64,000 bases of DNA, taken from positions 6,138,001-6,202,000 of the forward strand of contig OZ014416.1 in the NCBI GenBank assembly GCA_963965975.1. The letters run 5' to 3'. The notes below the pieces were generated by a model. The model made no database searches. It was not told the DNA's origin and saw only the letters and a list, made by a program, of their open reading frames with translations. Each line of letters opens with the position of its first letter. Within the stretch, counting starts at the first letter, position 1. Of the stretch, positions 13,141-24,600 are shown piece after piece. The position numbers were made by a program, and so were the translations under genes. The stretch is from Xestospongia bergquistia (Eukaryota > Porifera > Demospongiae > Haplosclerida > Petrosiidae).

Positions 13141-15890
13141 AGTGACAACTGTTTCTTTAACATATTCTGCTATATCTGGGAGGAGACATCATGCCCATTT
13201 TAACAGTTGCCATGGCAACATTCCTTAGCATAGAGTAATCATAAAAATGACTATTAAAGACAAATTCTAACCTTAAGTTACCAACAATTTTTAACCTTCA
13301 ACATATTCTTCTATTACTGGGAGGAGACACCACGCCCATTTTTTAAATTGCCATGGCAACATTCCTATGTATAGAGTAGTCATAAAATGACTATTACAGA
13401 CACCTTCTAACCTTAATATATTCTGCAATTTCTGGGAGGAGACACCACACCTATTTTTACAATTGTTACGATAACATTCCTATGTATAGAATAGTTATAA
13501 AAATGTCTATTTAAGACAATTTTAAATCTTAAGTCACCAGCAATAACTGTTCCTTCAACATATTCTTCTATTACTGGGAGGAGACACCACGCCCATTTTT
13601 TAAATTGCCATGGCAACATTCCTATGTATAGAGTAGTCATAAAATGACTATTACAGACACCTTCTAACCTTAACATATTCATCCATTTCTGGGAGGAGAC
13701 ACTACACCTACTTTTACAATTGTCACGATAACATTCCTATGTATAGAATAGTTATAACAATGACTATTACAGACAATTTTAAATCTTAAGTTACCAGCAA
13801 TAACTGTTCCTTCAACATATTCTGCTATTACTGGGAGGAGACACCACACCCTTTTTTAAATTGCCATGGCAACATTCCTATGTATAGAGTAGTCATAAAA
13901 TGACTATTACAGACACCTTCTAACCATAACATATTCTGCCATTTCTGGGAGGAGACACCACACCTACTTTTACAATTGCCATGACAACATTCCTATGTAT
14001 AGAATAGTTATAACAATGACTATTACAGACAACTTTAAACCTTAAGTCTGCAGCAATAACTGAACATATTCTGTTATTACTGGGAGGAGACACCACACCC
14101 ATTTTTAAAATCGCCATGACAACATTCCTATGTATAGAGTAGTCATAAAATAGCTATTACAGACACCTTCTAACCTTAATATATTCTGCCATTTCTGGGA
14201 GGAGACACCACACCTACTTTTACAATTGCCATGGCAACATTCCTATATATAGAATAGTTATAAAAATAATTATTACAGACAATTTTAAACCTTATGTTAC
14301 CAGCAATAAATGTTTCTTCAACATTTTCTGCTATTTCTGGGAGGAGACACCACACCCATTTTTTAAATTGCCATGGCAACATTCGTATGTATAGAGTAGT
14401 CATAAAATGGCTATTACAGACACCTTCTAACCTTAACATATCCTGCCATTTCTGGGAGGAGACACCACACCTACTTTTACAATTGTCACGATAACATTCC
14501 TATGTATAGAATAGTTATAAAAAAGACTATTACAGACAATTTTAAATCTTAAGTTACCAGCAATAAATGTTTCTTCAACATATTCTGCTATTACTGGGAG
14601 GAGACACCACACCCATTTTTAAAATTGCCATGGCAACATTCCTATGTATAGAGTAGTCATAAAATGACTATTACAGACACCTTCTAACCATAACATATTC
14701 TTCCACTTCTGGGAGGAGACACCACACATACTTTTACAATTGCCATGACAACATTCCTATGTATAGAATAGTTATAACAATGACTATTACAGACAACTTT
14801 AAACCTTAAGTCTGCAGCAATAACTGAACATATTCTTCTATTACTGGGAGGAGACACCACGCCCATTTTTTAAATTGCCATGGCAACATTCCTATGTATA
14901 GAGTAGTCATAAAATGACTATTACAGACACCTTCTAACCATAACATATTCTTCCATTTCTGGGAGGAGACACCACACCTACTTTTACAATTGCCATGACA
15001 ACATTCCTATGTATAGAATAGTTATAACAATGACTATTACAGACAATTTTAAACTTTACGTTACCAGCAATAAATGTTTCTTTAACATTTTCTGCTATTT
15101 CTGGGAGGAGACACCACACCCATTTTTTAAATTGCCATGGCAACATTCCTATGTATAGAGTAGTCATAAAATGGCTATTACAGACACCTTCTAACCTTAA
15201 CATATTCTGCCATTTCTGGGAGGAGACACCACACCTACTTTTACAATTGCCATGACAACTGACAACATTCCTATGTATAAAATAGTTATAAAAATGACTA
15301 TTACAGACAACTTTAAATCTTAAGTTACCAGCAATAACTGTTCCTTCAACATATTCTGCTATTTCTGTGAAAAGACACCACACCCATTTTTAAAATTGCC
15401 ATGGCAACATTCCTATGCATAGAATAATTATAAAAATGTCTATTACAGACAATTTTAAACCTTATGTTACCAGCAATAACTGTTCCTTCAACATATTCTG
15501 CTATTACTGGGAGGAGACATCACACCCCCTTTTTAAATTGCCACGGCAACATTCCTATGTATAGAGTAGTCATAAAATGGCTATTACAGACACCTTCTAA
15601 CCTTAACATATTCTGCCATTTCTGGGAGGAGACACCACACCTACTTTTATAATTGTCACGATAACATTCCTATGTATAAAATAGTTATAAAAATGACTAT
15701 TACAGACAATTTTAAATCTTAAGTTACCAGCAAAGTGTTCCTTCAACATATTCTGCTATTTCTGTGAGAAGACACCACACCCATTTTTTAAATTGCCATG
15801 GCAACATTCCTATGTATAGAATAATTATAAAAATGACTATTACGGACAATTTTAAATCTTAAGCTACTAGCAATAACTGTTTTCACTCAA
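13140..15890. repeat. Satellite array 1 with a dimeric higher-order unit
   Basis: A tandem array built from two alternating related units. The longer one contains 'ttaccagcaataactgttcc'; the shorter one lacks that segment. The diagnostic word gagtagtcataaaat recurs at 13,374, 13,631, 13,887, 14,137, 14,394, 14,651, 14,901 and 15,158, a period of 250-257 bp. It recurs again at 15,564 after irregular units. Nearly every unit ends in 'attgccatggcaacattcctatgtatag', whose CCATGG centre is palindromic. Open frames of 60-149 codons on both strands here (…VGVVSPPRNGRIC…) are read-throughs of the repeat, not genes. Confidence 0.95.
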
Positions 15891-16059
15891 TATTACGTTT
15901 TGAACTGAAAGTTTGAAACGTTCATAATGACAACTAGATGGACTTGGTCTGATTTACTTATGTCTGTATCATAGAAAGGATCAGAAACATCATATGAAGA
16001 TTATTGTCATTATTACATTTTAGATGTTAGAGTAGACTGTGTTGATAGCTGATTAATGA

Positions 16060-16235
16060 AGTGGGGGAGACCTTAGTTGCTCAATCTGTTTATCTGCACG
16101 CTATCAGATAATCTGGTCCTTTCTTTTAGTGAGGAGGTAGCCCCTAAATGAAGATGATTTGAGCCCCATCTTAATCGTCATTTGACGCAATTATCATCAC
16201 GTGATAATAACTGCCAAATTAGGCGCTCCCCCACT
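16060..16235. mobile_element. Short element-like segment with 10-bp inverted ends
   Basis: AGTGGGGGAG at 16,060-16,069 is exactly inverted as CTCCCCCACT at 16,226-16,235. They bound 176 bp that is richer in G+C than the surroundings and contains the palindrome TCACGTGA. The form suggests a MITE. No target-site duplication is evident, so it may equally be a structured promoter segment of the gene that starts just downstream. Confidence 0.4.
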
Positions 16236-16284
16236 GAGAAAAATAACCTGTATTAGCAGTGACTTCGTAACAACTAACAACTAG
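16236..16284 (+). promoter_or_regulatory. Probable non-coding first exon end and promoter area of the ankyrin-ROC gene
   Basis: A strong donor (ctag/gtaagt, exon end at 16,284) is followed by an intron ending ttattatag at 16,954, which places the ATG in the next exon. Transcription start is therefore probably in the G+C-richer island around 16,050-16,250. Splice-site quality is seen directly; the promoter position is inferred. Confidence 0.4.
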
Positions 16285-16764
16285 GTAAGTATGTAAATTA
16301 GAAGTTAATAAGTAATATTGTATGTAGATAATGTTAGTCATATGTCATACTGACGTTTGAAATGCTTCAGTCTCCCCTACATACTTATATGAGATATGAT
16401 ACTACTGATAAACATCTGATTACTGAGGAAATATACTCCTTTTTATAATTTAGTGTATTGTTGAGTTAATTCTAGTATATAGTCAGTGTTTACAACAGTT
16501 ACAAAGATAGTATAAACTCATTTAGGTTATATTTTTGTTTTTCAAAGTCAGCACAAACTAAACCATCAATGTTTGAAAGGATGATACTTCATGATGATTA
16601 TTTATTTTATTGTTCAAGTTATTATTGTACTTGATCTATTGAGATGATATTGAGCTATTGTTATGATCATGTTGTATATGATTTTACACAACAATAAATG
16701 AAGAGCATACAATTTATTGTCTTTGTTATATAAAGTGATATATAAATATAATACATTATAATAT

Positions 16765-16942
16765 AACTGATATATGTACATTTATATATAACTGATATAT
16801 GTACATTTATATATAACTGATATATGTACATTTATATATAACTGATATATGTACATTATAATATAACTGATATATGTACATTTATATATAACTGATATAT
16901 GTACATTTATATATAACTGATATATGTACATTTATATATATT
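16765..16942. repeat. 25-bp minisatellite, about 7 copies
   Basis: The unit is tatatataactgatatatgt plus acatt, repeated about seven times, with a slightly different spacer in two copies. It sits in the first intron, ending a few bases before the acceptor at 16,954. It contains ATATATGTACAT-type near-palindromes. Confidence 0.9.
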
Positions 16943-17005
16943 GTTTTATTATAGAACTAGATCAATCTAACAGTACCAATCAAGGGCTGCCAGCCCCTCC
17001 TGGCA

Positions 17006-18607
17006 ATGGCAGTTCAACTCTCAAATAAAGAACAAATTGAAGTATTAGAAGAAGAGAAGGAGATAATTGTAAGTATATTATTAACTAATCTATTATACTA
17101 CATGTGTTAGTGTACAATCAATACATTACATGTTATATGATAAATATGATGATGTAGTAAGTGAGTACTCTAACTCTTATAGTAGACTAGTGTATGGTAT
17201 TGTTAATATTAGTTGTAGTATAGTCTAATTTGTATCTGTTAGTTATATTGTACATAATACTATTTACATGATGTTCTTTTTTATGTATTTGACTTGTCCT
17301 ATAGTTTTATTAGTCTCATATAATACATGTAGTTGTGTATGATTTACTATTTTTAAATATAATGACTTGTTTTATTATTATATAGGACTATGACCTTTGG
17401 GAGTCTGCTAGAGATGGAAATGTAGACAAAGTGAAACAATTGCTCCAGAATGGAGCAAACCTCAACTGTCGTAATCGGGAGGTAACATCTCATTAGTTCA
17501 TTATTTAGTCTGCTGTAAATTTAATTATTATTAATTGTTTTCAGCTGTGTTTATATTGTGTATACACAGATATGTAATTGGATTTATTTCATATATTAAA
17601 ATGTTTTTGTTCATCATATAGTATATAGTGTTTGGACTTTTGCCACCTCCTATAACACCTCATACTATATCTTACATCAAAGGTCATGACATAATAGTAG
17701 ATGTTCTTGAAAATGCAGGAGCTACTCCTGATTATGTAAGTGTATACAAGTATAGTATGTAGTTGATGTCAATATTTATAATTACTAGAATACTTGTTTG
17801 TTATATTGATATCATGTACATGTACATACTTGTATACTACATGAAAATGTCTCCTAGTTATTATCAAGTCCTAATACACATATCAATACATATATTGTTT
17901 ATGTCTAGTTTTCTCCATACTACCTTTCTTATTACTAGCTACTAATTATAGCATTAGTTTAAAGCATATTATGTCATACTAAGATACAGTATACAGTGTC
18001 AACAATTGCCGTCATATTATAGTTATAAAAGAAGTTGTCACAGATTATATAAACAATTGATGTCACAACAGTGACACCCACATACATTCCTCACAAGTGT
18101 ATATATTAAATTCCAATGCTACTAGCTTATTAGAGCACAGAGTTAGGATTCTTTGTTACCTAATCTTATACCTTGTTAGAAGCCTAAATTTATTCCATAT
18201 CAATATCTGGAGCTGTTCATATAACAGACACAATGTTCATTTTAATAGAGATCCTATCATTCCATCTACATTTAGAATAATATGTAGTCATCTGATTTAG
18301 TACAAAGTATTCAGTAAAGCTGATAGACTTGTGTCAAACATTTATACAATAATTATTAGAAGAATACATGTATATATAAAGAACTGGGAAATTAATTAGT
18401 GGTTTGTTGTACTAGTCACAATTATATGTAATTAAACTCAACACTTGTATATACTGTTGTATTTATTATGATGTATATTATCTGTATTTACTTGTTATGA
18501 TTTATTAGAATGAAATTATGTTAGCAGCTGCTGATAAAGGACTAGTAGACATAGTGAAAGAAACTATTCAAAAGAAGGCAAATGTAAATTATCAGGACAA
18601 AGATGGA
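17006..18607 (+). CDS. Exons 1-4: start and first ankyrin-type repeats
   Basis: Exon 1 (17,006-17,068) gives 21 residues, MAVQLSNKEQIEVLEEEKEI plus I, an acidic helix. I chose this ATG because it is the first after the acceptor at 16,954 and stays open to a gtaagt donor. Exon 2 (17,386-17,481; 32 codons) is an ankyrin repeat lacking the TPLH start (DYDLWESARDGNVDKVKQLL). Exon 3 (17,622-17,735; 38 codons) is an odd repeat, Pro-rich at first and then ankyrin-like (GHDIIVDVLENAGATPD). Exon 4 (18,509-18,607; 33 codons) reads MLAAADKGLVDIVKETI and then ANVNYQDKDG. All introns are phase 0. Confidence 0.75.
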
Positions 18608-21600
18608 GTAAGTTATTATCTTATAATAATGAATAATTTTTTACTAGTAATAGATAGTTTTGTTGTCATTAATTTGATAATTACAAGTTTGTAGATAAGT
18701 TTTAGTTTGTTAATTGTTTAGTATTATTTATTATTGAAGTTTTAGGTATAGCTATATATCTACAAAAAGTTTAAAAAAACATTTTCAAAAATAAAATAAA
18801 CTTAGTGATGAGTAACATCATTCCAATACAGAGAATACAAACAAGACAGTAGGGATGACAATTGTATTTTCCCTACATAATATCTCAGTCATAGAATGCA
18901 ACAATGCATCACTGATATTAAGTAATTTAAATATAGTTGGTTAATATCCTAAATTGTTTGTGCCAACTGTGCTATTATGTAGAGATAATGTAATTGTCAT
19001 CCTTACTAATCCTAGTCTTTGAAAGATGATAGAGTTCTTACTATGAACATTCTATCAGCTTTATTGTTTCCATTACAAGGTTAACAAATGTTTCAGATGT
19101 TTCCTTGTTGTGTTGTACATAGAAATGTGGACTTTTCCTTGTGACACCTTGTCTACACAGACAACAGTATGGCAGTATAGATTTCTCAATGTACTGTTAG
19201 TAGTCTTTTTAAAACTTACCTAACTAAGAAGTTACAGCCCACAAGCCATAAATGCATTTAGATTTTATCCATGATATTCATATATGGAAATACATATAGC
19301 TGTAATATCAATAACAGTTAGTTATGAAGTTGTATGCTCTTTCATTATGCTCATGCACTCTTGGTAATATACAGCAATCATTCTCAATGTCATCCTATTA
19401 TTAGGATATGAATATTATCGGTCATAGTTTTAATAATATTCCTAGTAATATAAAGAGAGTTAATGGCTAATTGGATTAGGTTTGGAGATAGTCATTGTCT
19501 ATTATAATAACCACAATGTAAACAAAAGACATACTTCTAGTAAAGCATAAAGCTGTCATTATTGTAGCAAATAACTTGTAATGTTGTTATTATGATATGA
19601 ATACTAACACTATTATGTAACAGATTGACTTTATACGTTCATCTACTGTTGTATTGAACAGTTATTAGTAATTCATTTGTAATCACATTATTTACTGTTT
19701 ATTCTTTCTATAGGATCATAAGACTGCTTTGCATTATGCTTCAAGGAACAGACATATTGAGACAGTCAAGTTACTATTAACAGCTAAGGCAGACCCCAAT
19801 ATTTGTGACAAGGTTTGTATTATGCATAGAGATGGTTCCTATTCCATGTACTTGTGTATTGTGTTCACTCCATGTACATGTATGTAATACTACTAGTATG
19901 TATTATATCAGTACAGGATATTATAATAATATACATGTACATGTACATCACTAAACCTGATACAGACAACCTAGCTAAGAAGTTATAGCCCACAAGCTAT
20001 ATCCATACATGGAAATAGATATAGTGTTGATTTCAATAACAATTAGATATGGTAGTTGGATATTTGTTTACGACAGTGTTGTGTCCCTGATAGCACACAG
20101 GACAAAACCAACCATATTCTCCACTATTAGGATATGAATATCATCAGTCATATTATTATTAATATTAAATATTGGGCAGGTATAACATCTTGACTGTCTT
20201 GCAGTCTTGAAACTTTTTAGACATTGAGCTATTATTTTTAAGGATTTATGCTTTAACAGTCTAAGGAAATAATTATAAATCAAGTTAGTTTTAAATCATA
20301 AAAGTAACAAGGTAAGTATTTTGATATTTAGACTATAGGTAGTCAATACTTATTTTTCTTACTGTTTCATAGTTAAGATTTACATGTGCTGTATTATTAA
20401 AGATTGAGTGACTATATCATTATCTCATAAAGGGTTTTTAGAAACTTTTCTTTACTAATATCTTAATGATTATCAAAGTTGTATATGAACATTCTATAAA
20501 AATGGCAATACAGTGACTATGTATGTAAAAGTCATTCAACAAAAGTAGAGACAGAAGCATATTATGCTTCTGTCTCTTCTTGTAATTCAGAAATTCCAAT
20601 GTTTGGTAATGGTGATCTTGATAGGAAATCAGCAGTATTCAATTCTTTTCCAGGAATGTGTTTAATGTCATATTGATATCTCATCATCCGGAGACAAAAT
20701 CTTTGTATTCTTATAGGTAACTCTTCCAAGTTTTTTGTTGACAGCAAATGAACTAATGGTTTGTGATCTGTTTCTAGTAAAAACTTGGACCCCAGAAGGT
20801 ATTGATTGAGTCTTTCACAGTCCCAAGTCAGTGCTAGTGCTTCTTTTTCTATTTGGGCATATCTTTGTTCACACTCAGTCATAGCTCTTGATACATATGC
20901 AATTGGTCTCAAACTTCCATTTGGTTGTTTCTGACGTAACATAGCTCCTAGTCCATATGCAGATGTATCAGCAGACACTATTGTTTGTCTATTTGGTTCA
21001 AATAATGCCAAACATTTCTCTGTACATAATGATTCTTTCAATTCTAGGAATGCCTTCTCTTGGTTTGAACCCCAATACCACTGCTTCTTATTTGAGAGCA
21101 GGTCTCGAATTGGCTTAGTTCGTTCTGCTAAATGAGGTGAAAATTTGTTCAACTGGTTCAACATCCTTAGGAAACATCTCGTTTTTGATACGTTAGTGGG
21201 TCTTGGAACATTTTGAATTGCTCTTGTCTTCAGGATTAGGTGATACTCCCTTTTCATTTACGATATGGCCAAGAAAGGAAATTATCTGTAGCATAAAATT
21301 GGCGCTTCTCTTTATTGAGTGTCACTCCTTCTCTCTTAAGTTTCCCTAAAACCGTGACAAATCGTCTGTGATGTTCTTCCTCATTTTTCCCACATATCAA
21401 CAGATCATCAATCAGTCCAACTACACCCTCACATTCACTTAAAATTTCCAACATCTTTTGAAAAAGTTCTGGTCCTGAGGAAATACCGAATGGTAGACGA
21501 TTAAACTTGTAACGTCCAAAGGGTGTTATAAATGTTGTGAGTTTAGATGAATCAGGTGACAGTTCAATCTCCCAAAATCCTGAATTTGCAACCAATTTTG

Positions 21601-24600
21601 AGAAGAATTTTGTGTCTCCAATTTGAGCTAAGATGTGAACACCAGAGGGTAGAATGTGTCTCTCTCTCTTGACGTAATGGTTCAACTTGGTCAAGTCAAC
21701 ACAGATTCTCACTCGGTTGTTCGGTTTTGGTACAATGACCATTCCTGAACACCAGTCAGTTGGCTCATTGATTTTAGAAATCACACCTTCCCTTTCCATC
21801 TTTTCAAATTCTCATTTAACTTTTGGTAGCTGAGGGATTGGTACTCTCCTAGGTGCCATAATAGAGTATGGTTTTGCTTCTTCTTCTAACTCAATCCTGT
21901 AACTGCCTTTAATAAGTCCTAGTCTGTTAAATAATTCTGGAAATTGTGCCACTATGTCTTCTTTACTTTTGTCTACAGAGTTGACTTCGGAGATCAAGTT
22001 CAGTTTCCGAATAATAGGTATTCCAGCCAAGGGTGTTTTCAAACCTTTTACGACATATACAGTTTCTTTCACTTCATCATTTCCTTTCTTAAAGGTTCCC
22101 TCAAACCATCTACTAACCTTCAACTCATTCTGTCCTGGTCCAACCAGAGGCATCTTAGTACAGTGGAGTGGTCCATCATAGTATAGGTCATATGTAGTTA
22201 ATGGGATCACGGTAACATCAGCTCCCGTATCTATTTTGAATTTAATCATTCGTCGATTCAATTTCAGTTTAGTCATCTACTGTTTGGTTACGTTTCTTCC
22301 AGTAACAACTCCGAAAAACTTCCAGTCACTGTCACTATTAGAGTTCTCTGAGTCACTTATTGTCCTAGTTTCAACATTATTAGCAGTACTCCTACACAAG
22401 CGATGAAAGTGTCCTGTCTTACCACATTTAAAGCATTTGGATAGTCTAGCTGGGCAGGATTCTCTTCCAGTTCTTTCCACACCTTGTACAAACTGTTTCT
22501 CTTTGATGTGACTGTTGGGCTGGTTTACTGCTGTTAACCAACCAATGGGCAGATCTATTTCTTGTAGGGATTCTCTTTGATCTGTTTTGATAAGCATTTG
22601 TACTGTCTCTGCTGGTATTTCTTCTTATTACCTCAACTTCTTTCTTGTCTCCTTCTCTTAGCTGTGGTTGTTGCTTCCTTACAGCTTCGCTCACTCTAGC
22701 CATTCTGGCTGCCTTCTCCAGTGTCAGAGTCTCGTCGAGTTGCTTTTTCTCGGACAGGGATTGATTCCTTATCCCCACCACAATTCTGTCTCTAATCAAT
22801 TCATCATTCAATGTTCCATAATCACATTTTGATGCTAAGTTATACAATGAAGTTATGAATGCATCCACTGGTTCACTTTCTTCTTGTCGTCTCATGTTGA
22901 ATTTGGCTCTCTCGTAGATTACATTTTTCTTCTTCATGAAGTAGTCATCAAACTTCTTTTTCACCACTTCGTAACTGTGCTCTCCCTCTTCAGTCAAACA
23001 AAAAGACTGGTGAATATCTTCTGGAGCATCTCCCATGGAATATATGAAAGTGCTGATTTGGTTCTCTTCTGACTTTCCGTTAAGTTCGGATGATTGTCGA
23101 AATCTTTCAAATCGTTTGATCCATTTAGGCTAGTTATCTGTGTCCTATATTTACTCAACAGCTTCAACAAGGAAAGTTTCACAATTTACTTTAAGAAATG
23201 TGCCTGGCTGGCCATTTTCTTCCATGCATTTTCTCTTATGTTCATTAGTGACAGAAAACATTGGCTCTTATCCACCATCAGAATTTGAACATTATTAGTC
23301 ATTGTTTAAATGAAACACGGTGCTTAAGGGTGCTTAACCTCGCTGCGGTCTTATCCAGAGACTTCCTTATCCTGTGCAAGATGATTATTGATGACTCAGC
23401 ATTTCTCTTCAATCAAAAGGAAAAAAATTACCTTTTAGTGCATCTACTGGGTACTTTGCACTCTAATTGACAAAAGGTCCAATACTTTCCAACTTCTTAG
23501 TAAACGTTGGTGATTCTACAATGACAGCTATGGTGCTAGTATTTTTAGTTTGTGCTCAATGTATCAACAAAGATAACAGCCAAAAGTTAGTAAAAATGGC
23601 ATAACTTTCCAAAGAAGTATTTTTGCAAAAATTCTCACTTTAAAAAGTTAGAAAATGTCATCAGCTGTATGCAGGAGGTTTTTATTGAATTTTCGAGTCT
23701 TCACCGAAAGGTGTGCTTTTTTCAAAGGTTTTTCAGACTTTTAAAGGTTTTTGTTCATTTGACACGTTCCTTTTGGCAGTATTTTAAGAAGTACAGAAGT
23801 TTTACTACTGTCTACTATAGTTTGGTGGCTACCAGTGCTGTATTTGCCGAGTTAAAGCAGTTCAAAGCAGTGTTGTTTTAGTTATGAAATTTAGTTTAGT
23901 TATTGAAGAAGTACAAACAGTTATGGTTAGTTATCTAAAACCAAAAAACTCCTAACTAAAATATTTTTATTTTTAGTTATAGTTAAACTAAAAAAACTAG
24001 TTCAAAGCTATTTGCCCAGGTAACAGACATACAGACACACACACACACACACTGACAGACTACAGTAACCCTCGCTATGCACCCACACACAACAAGGTTA
24101 ATAAGACTAATAATACTGTTAATGACTAGTAGGTCTCAGTTTTTGGATAGTCATTGTATATTATAATAACCACAATATATAAAAAGATATACTTGTAGTA
24201 AAACTTAAAGCTGTCATTATTGTAGCAAATAACTTGTAATGTTGTTATGATATAAATACTGTCAGTATGATGTAACTGATTGACTTTATACATTTATCTA
24301 CTGTAGTATTGAACAGTTATTAGTAACTAATTTGTAGTCACATTATTTACTGTTTATTCTTTCTATAGGATCATCAGACTGCTTTGCATTTTGCTTCATG
24401 GGCAGGACACATTGAGATAGTCAAGTTATTCTTAAGTGCTAAGGCAGACTCCAATATTTGTGACAAGGTTTGTATTGTATAGAGAGATGGTTTATATTCC
24501 ATGTACTTGTGTATTGTGTTCACTCCATGTACATGTATGTAATACTACTAGTATGTATTATATCAGTACAGGATATTATAATAATATACATGTACATGTA

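Noticed and set aside
13413-15652. Open frames of 60-149 codons on both strands in array 1
   Set aside because: They repeat the same peptide blocks unit by unit (VGVVSPPRNGRIC and similar) and follow the satellite period. They are read-throughs of the repeat.
21944-22186. Plus-strand frames over the gypsy element (also 22,884-23,470)
   Set aside because: They are shadows of the minus-strand gag-pol frames.
20000-24050. LTRs of the Ty3/gypsy element
   Set aside because: I compared the flanks by eye and found no direct repeat with TG…CA ends. The similar segments at 19.5-20.0 and 24.1-24.7 kb are the duplicated exon 5/6 surroundings, not LTRs.
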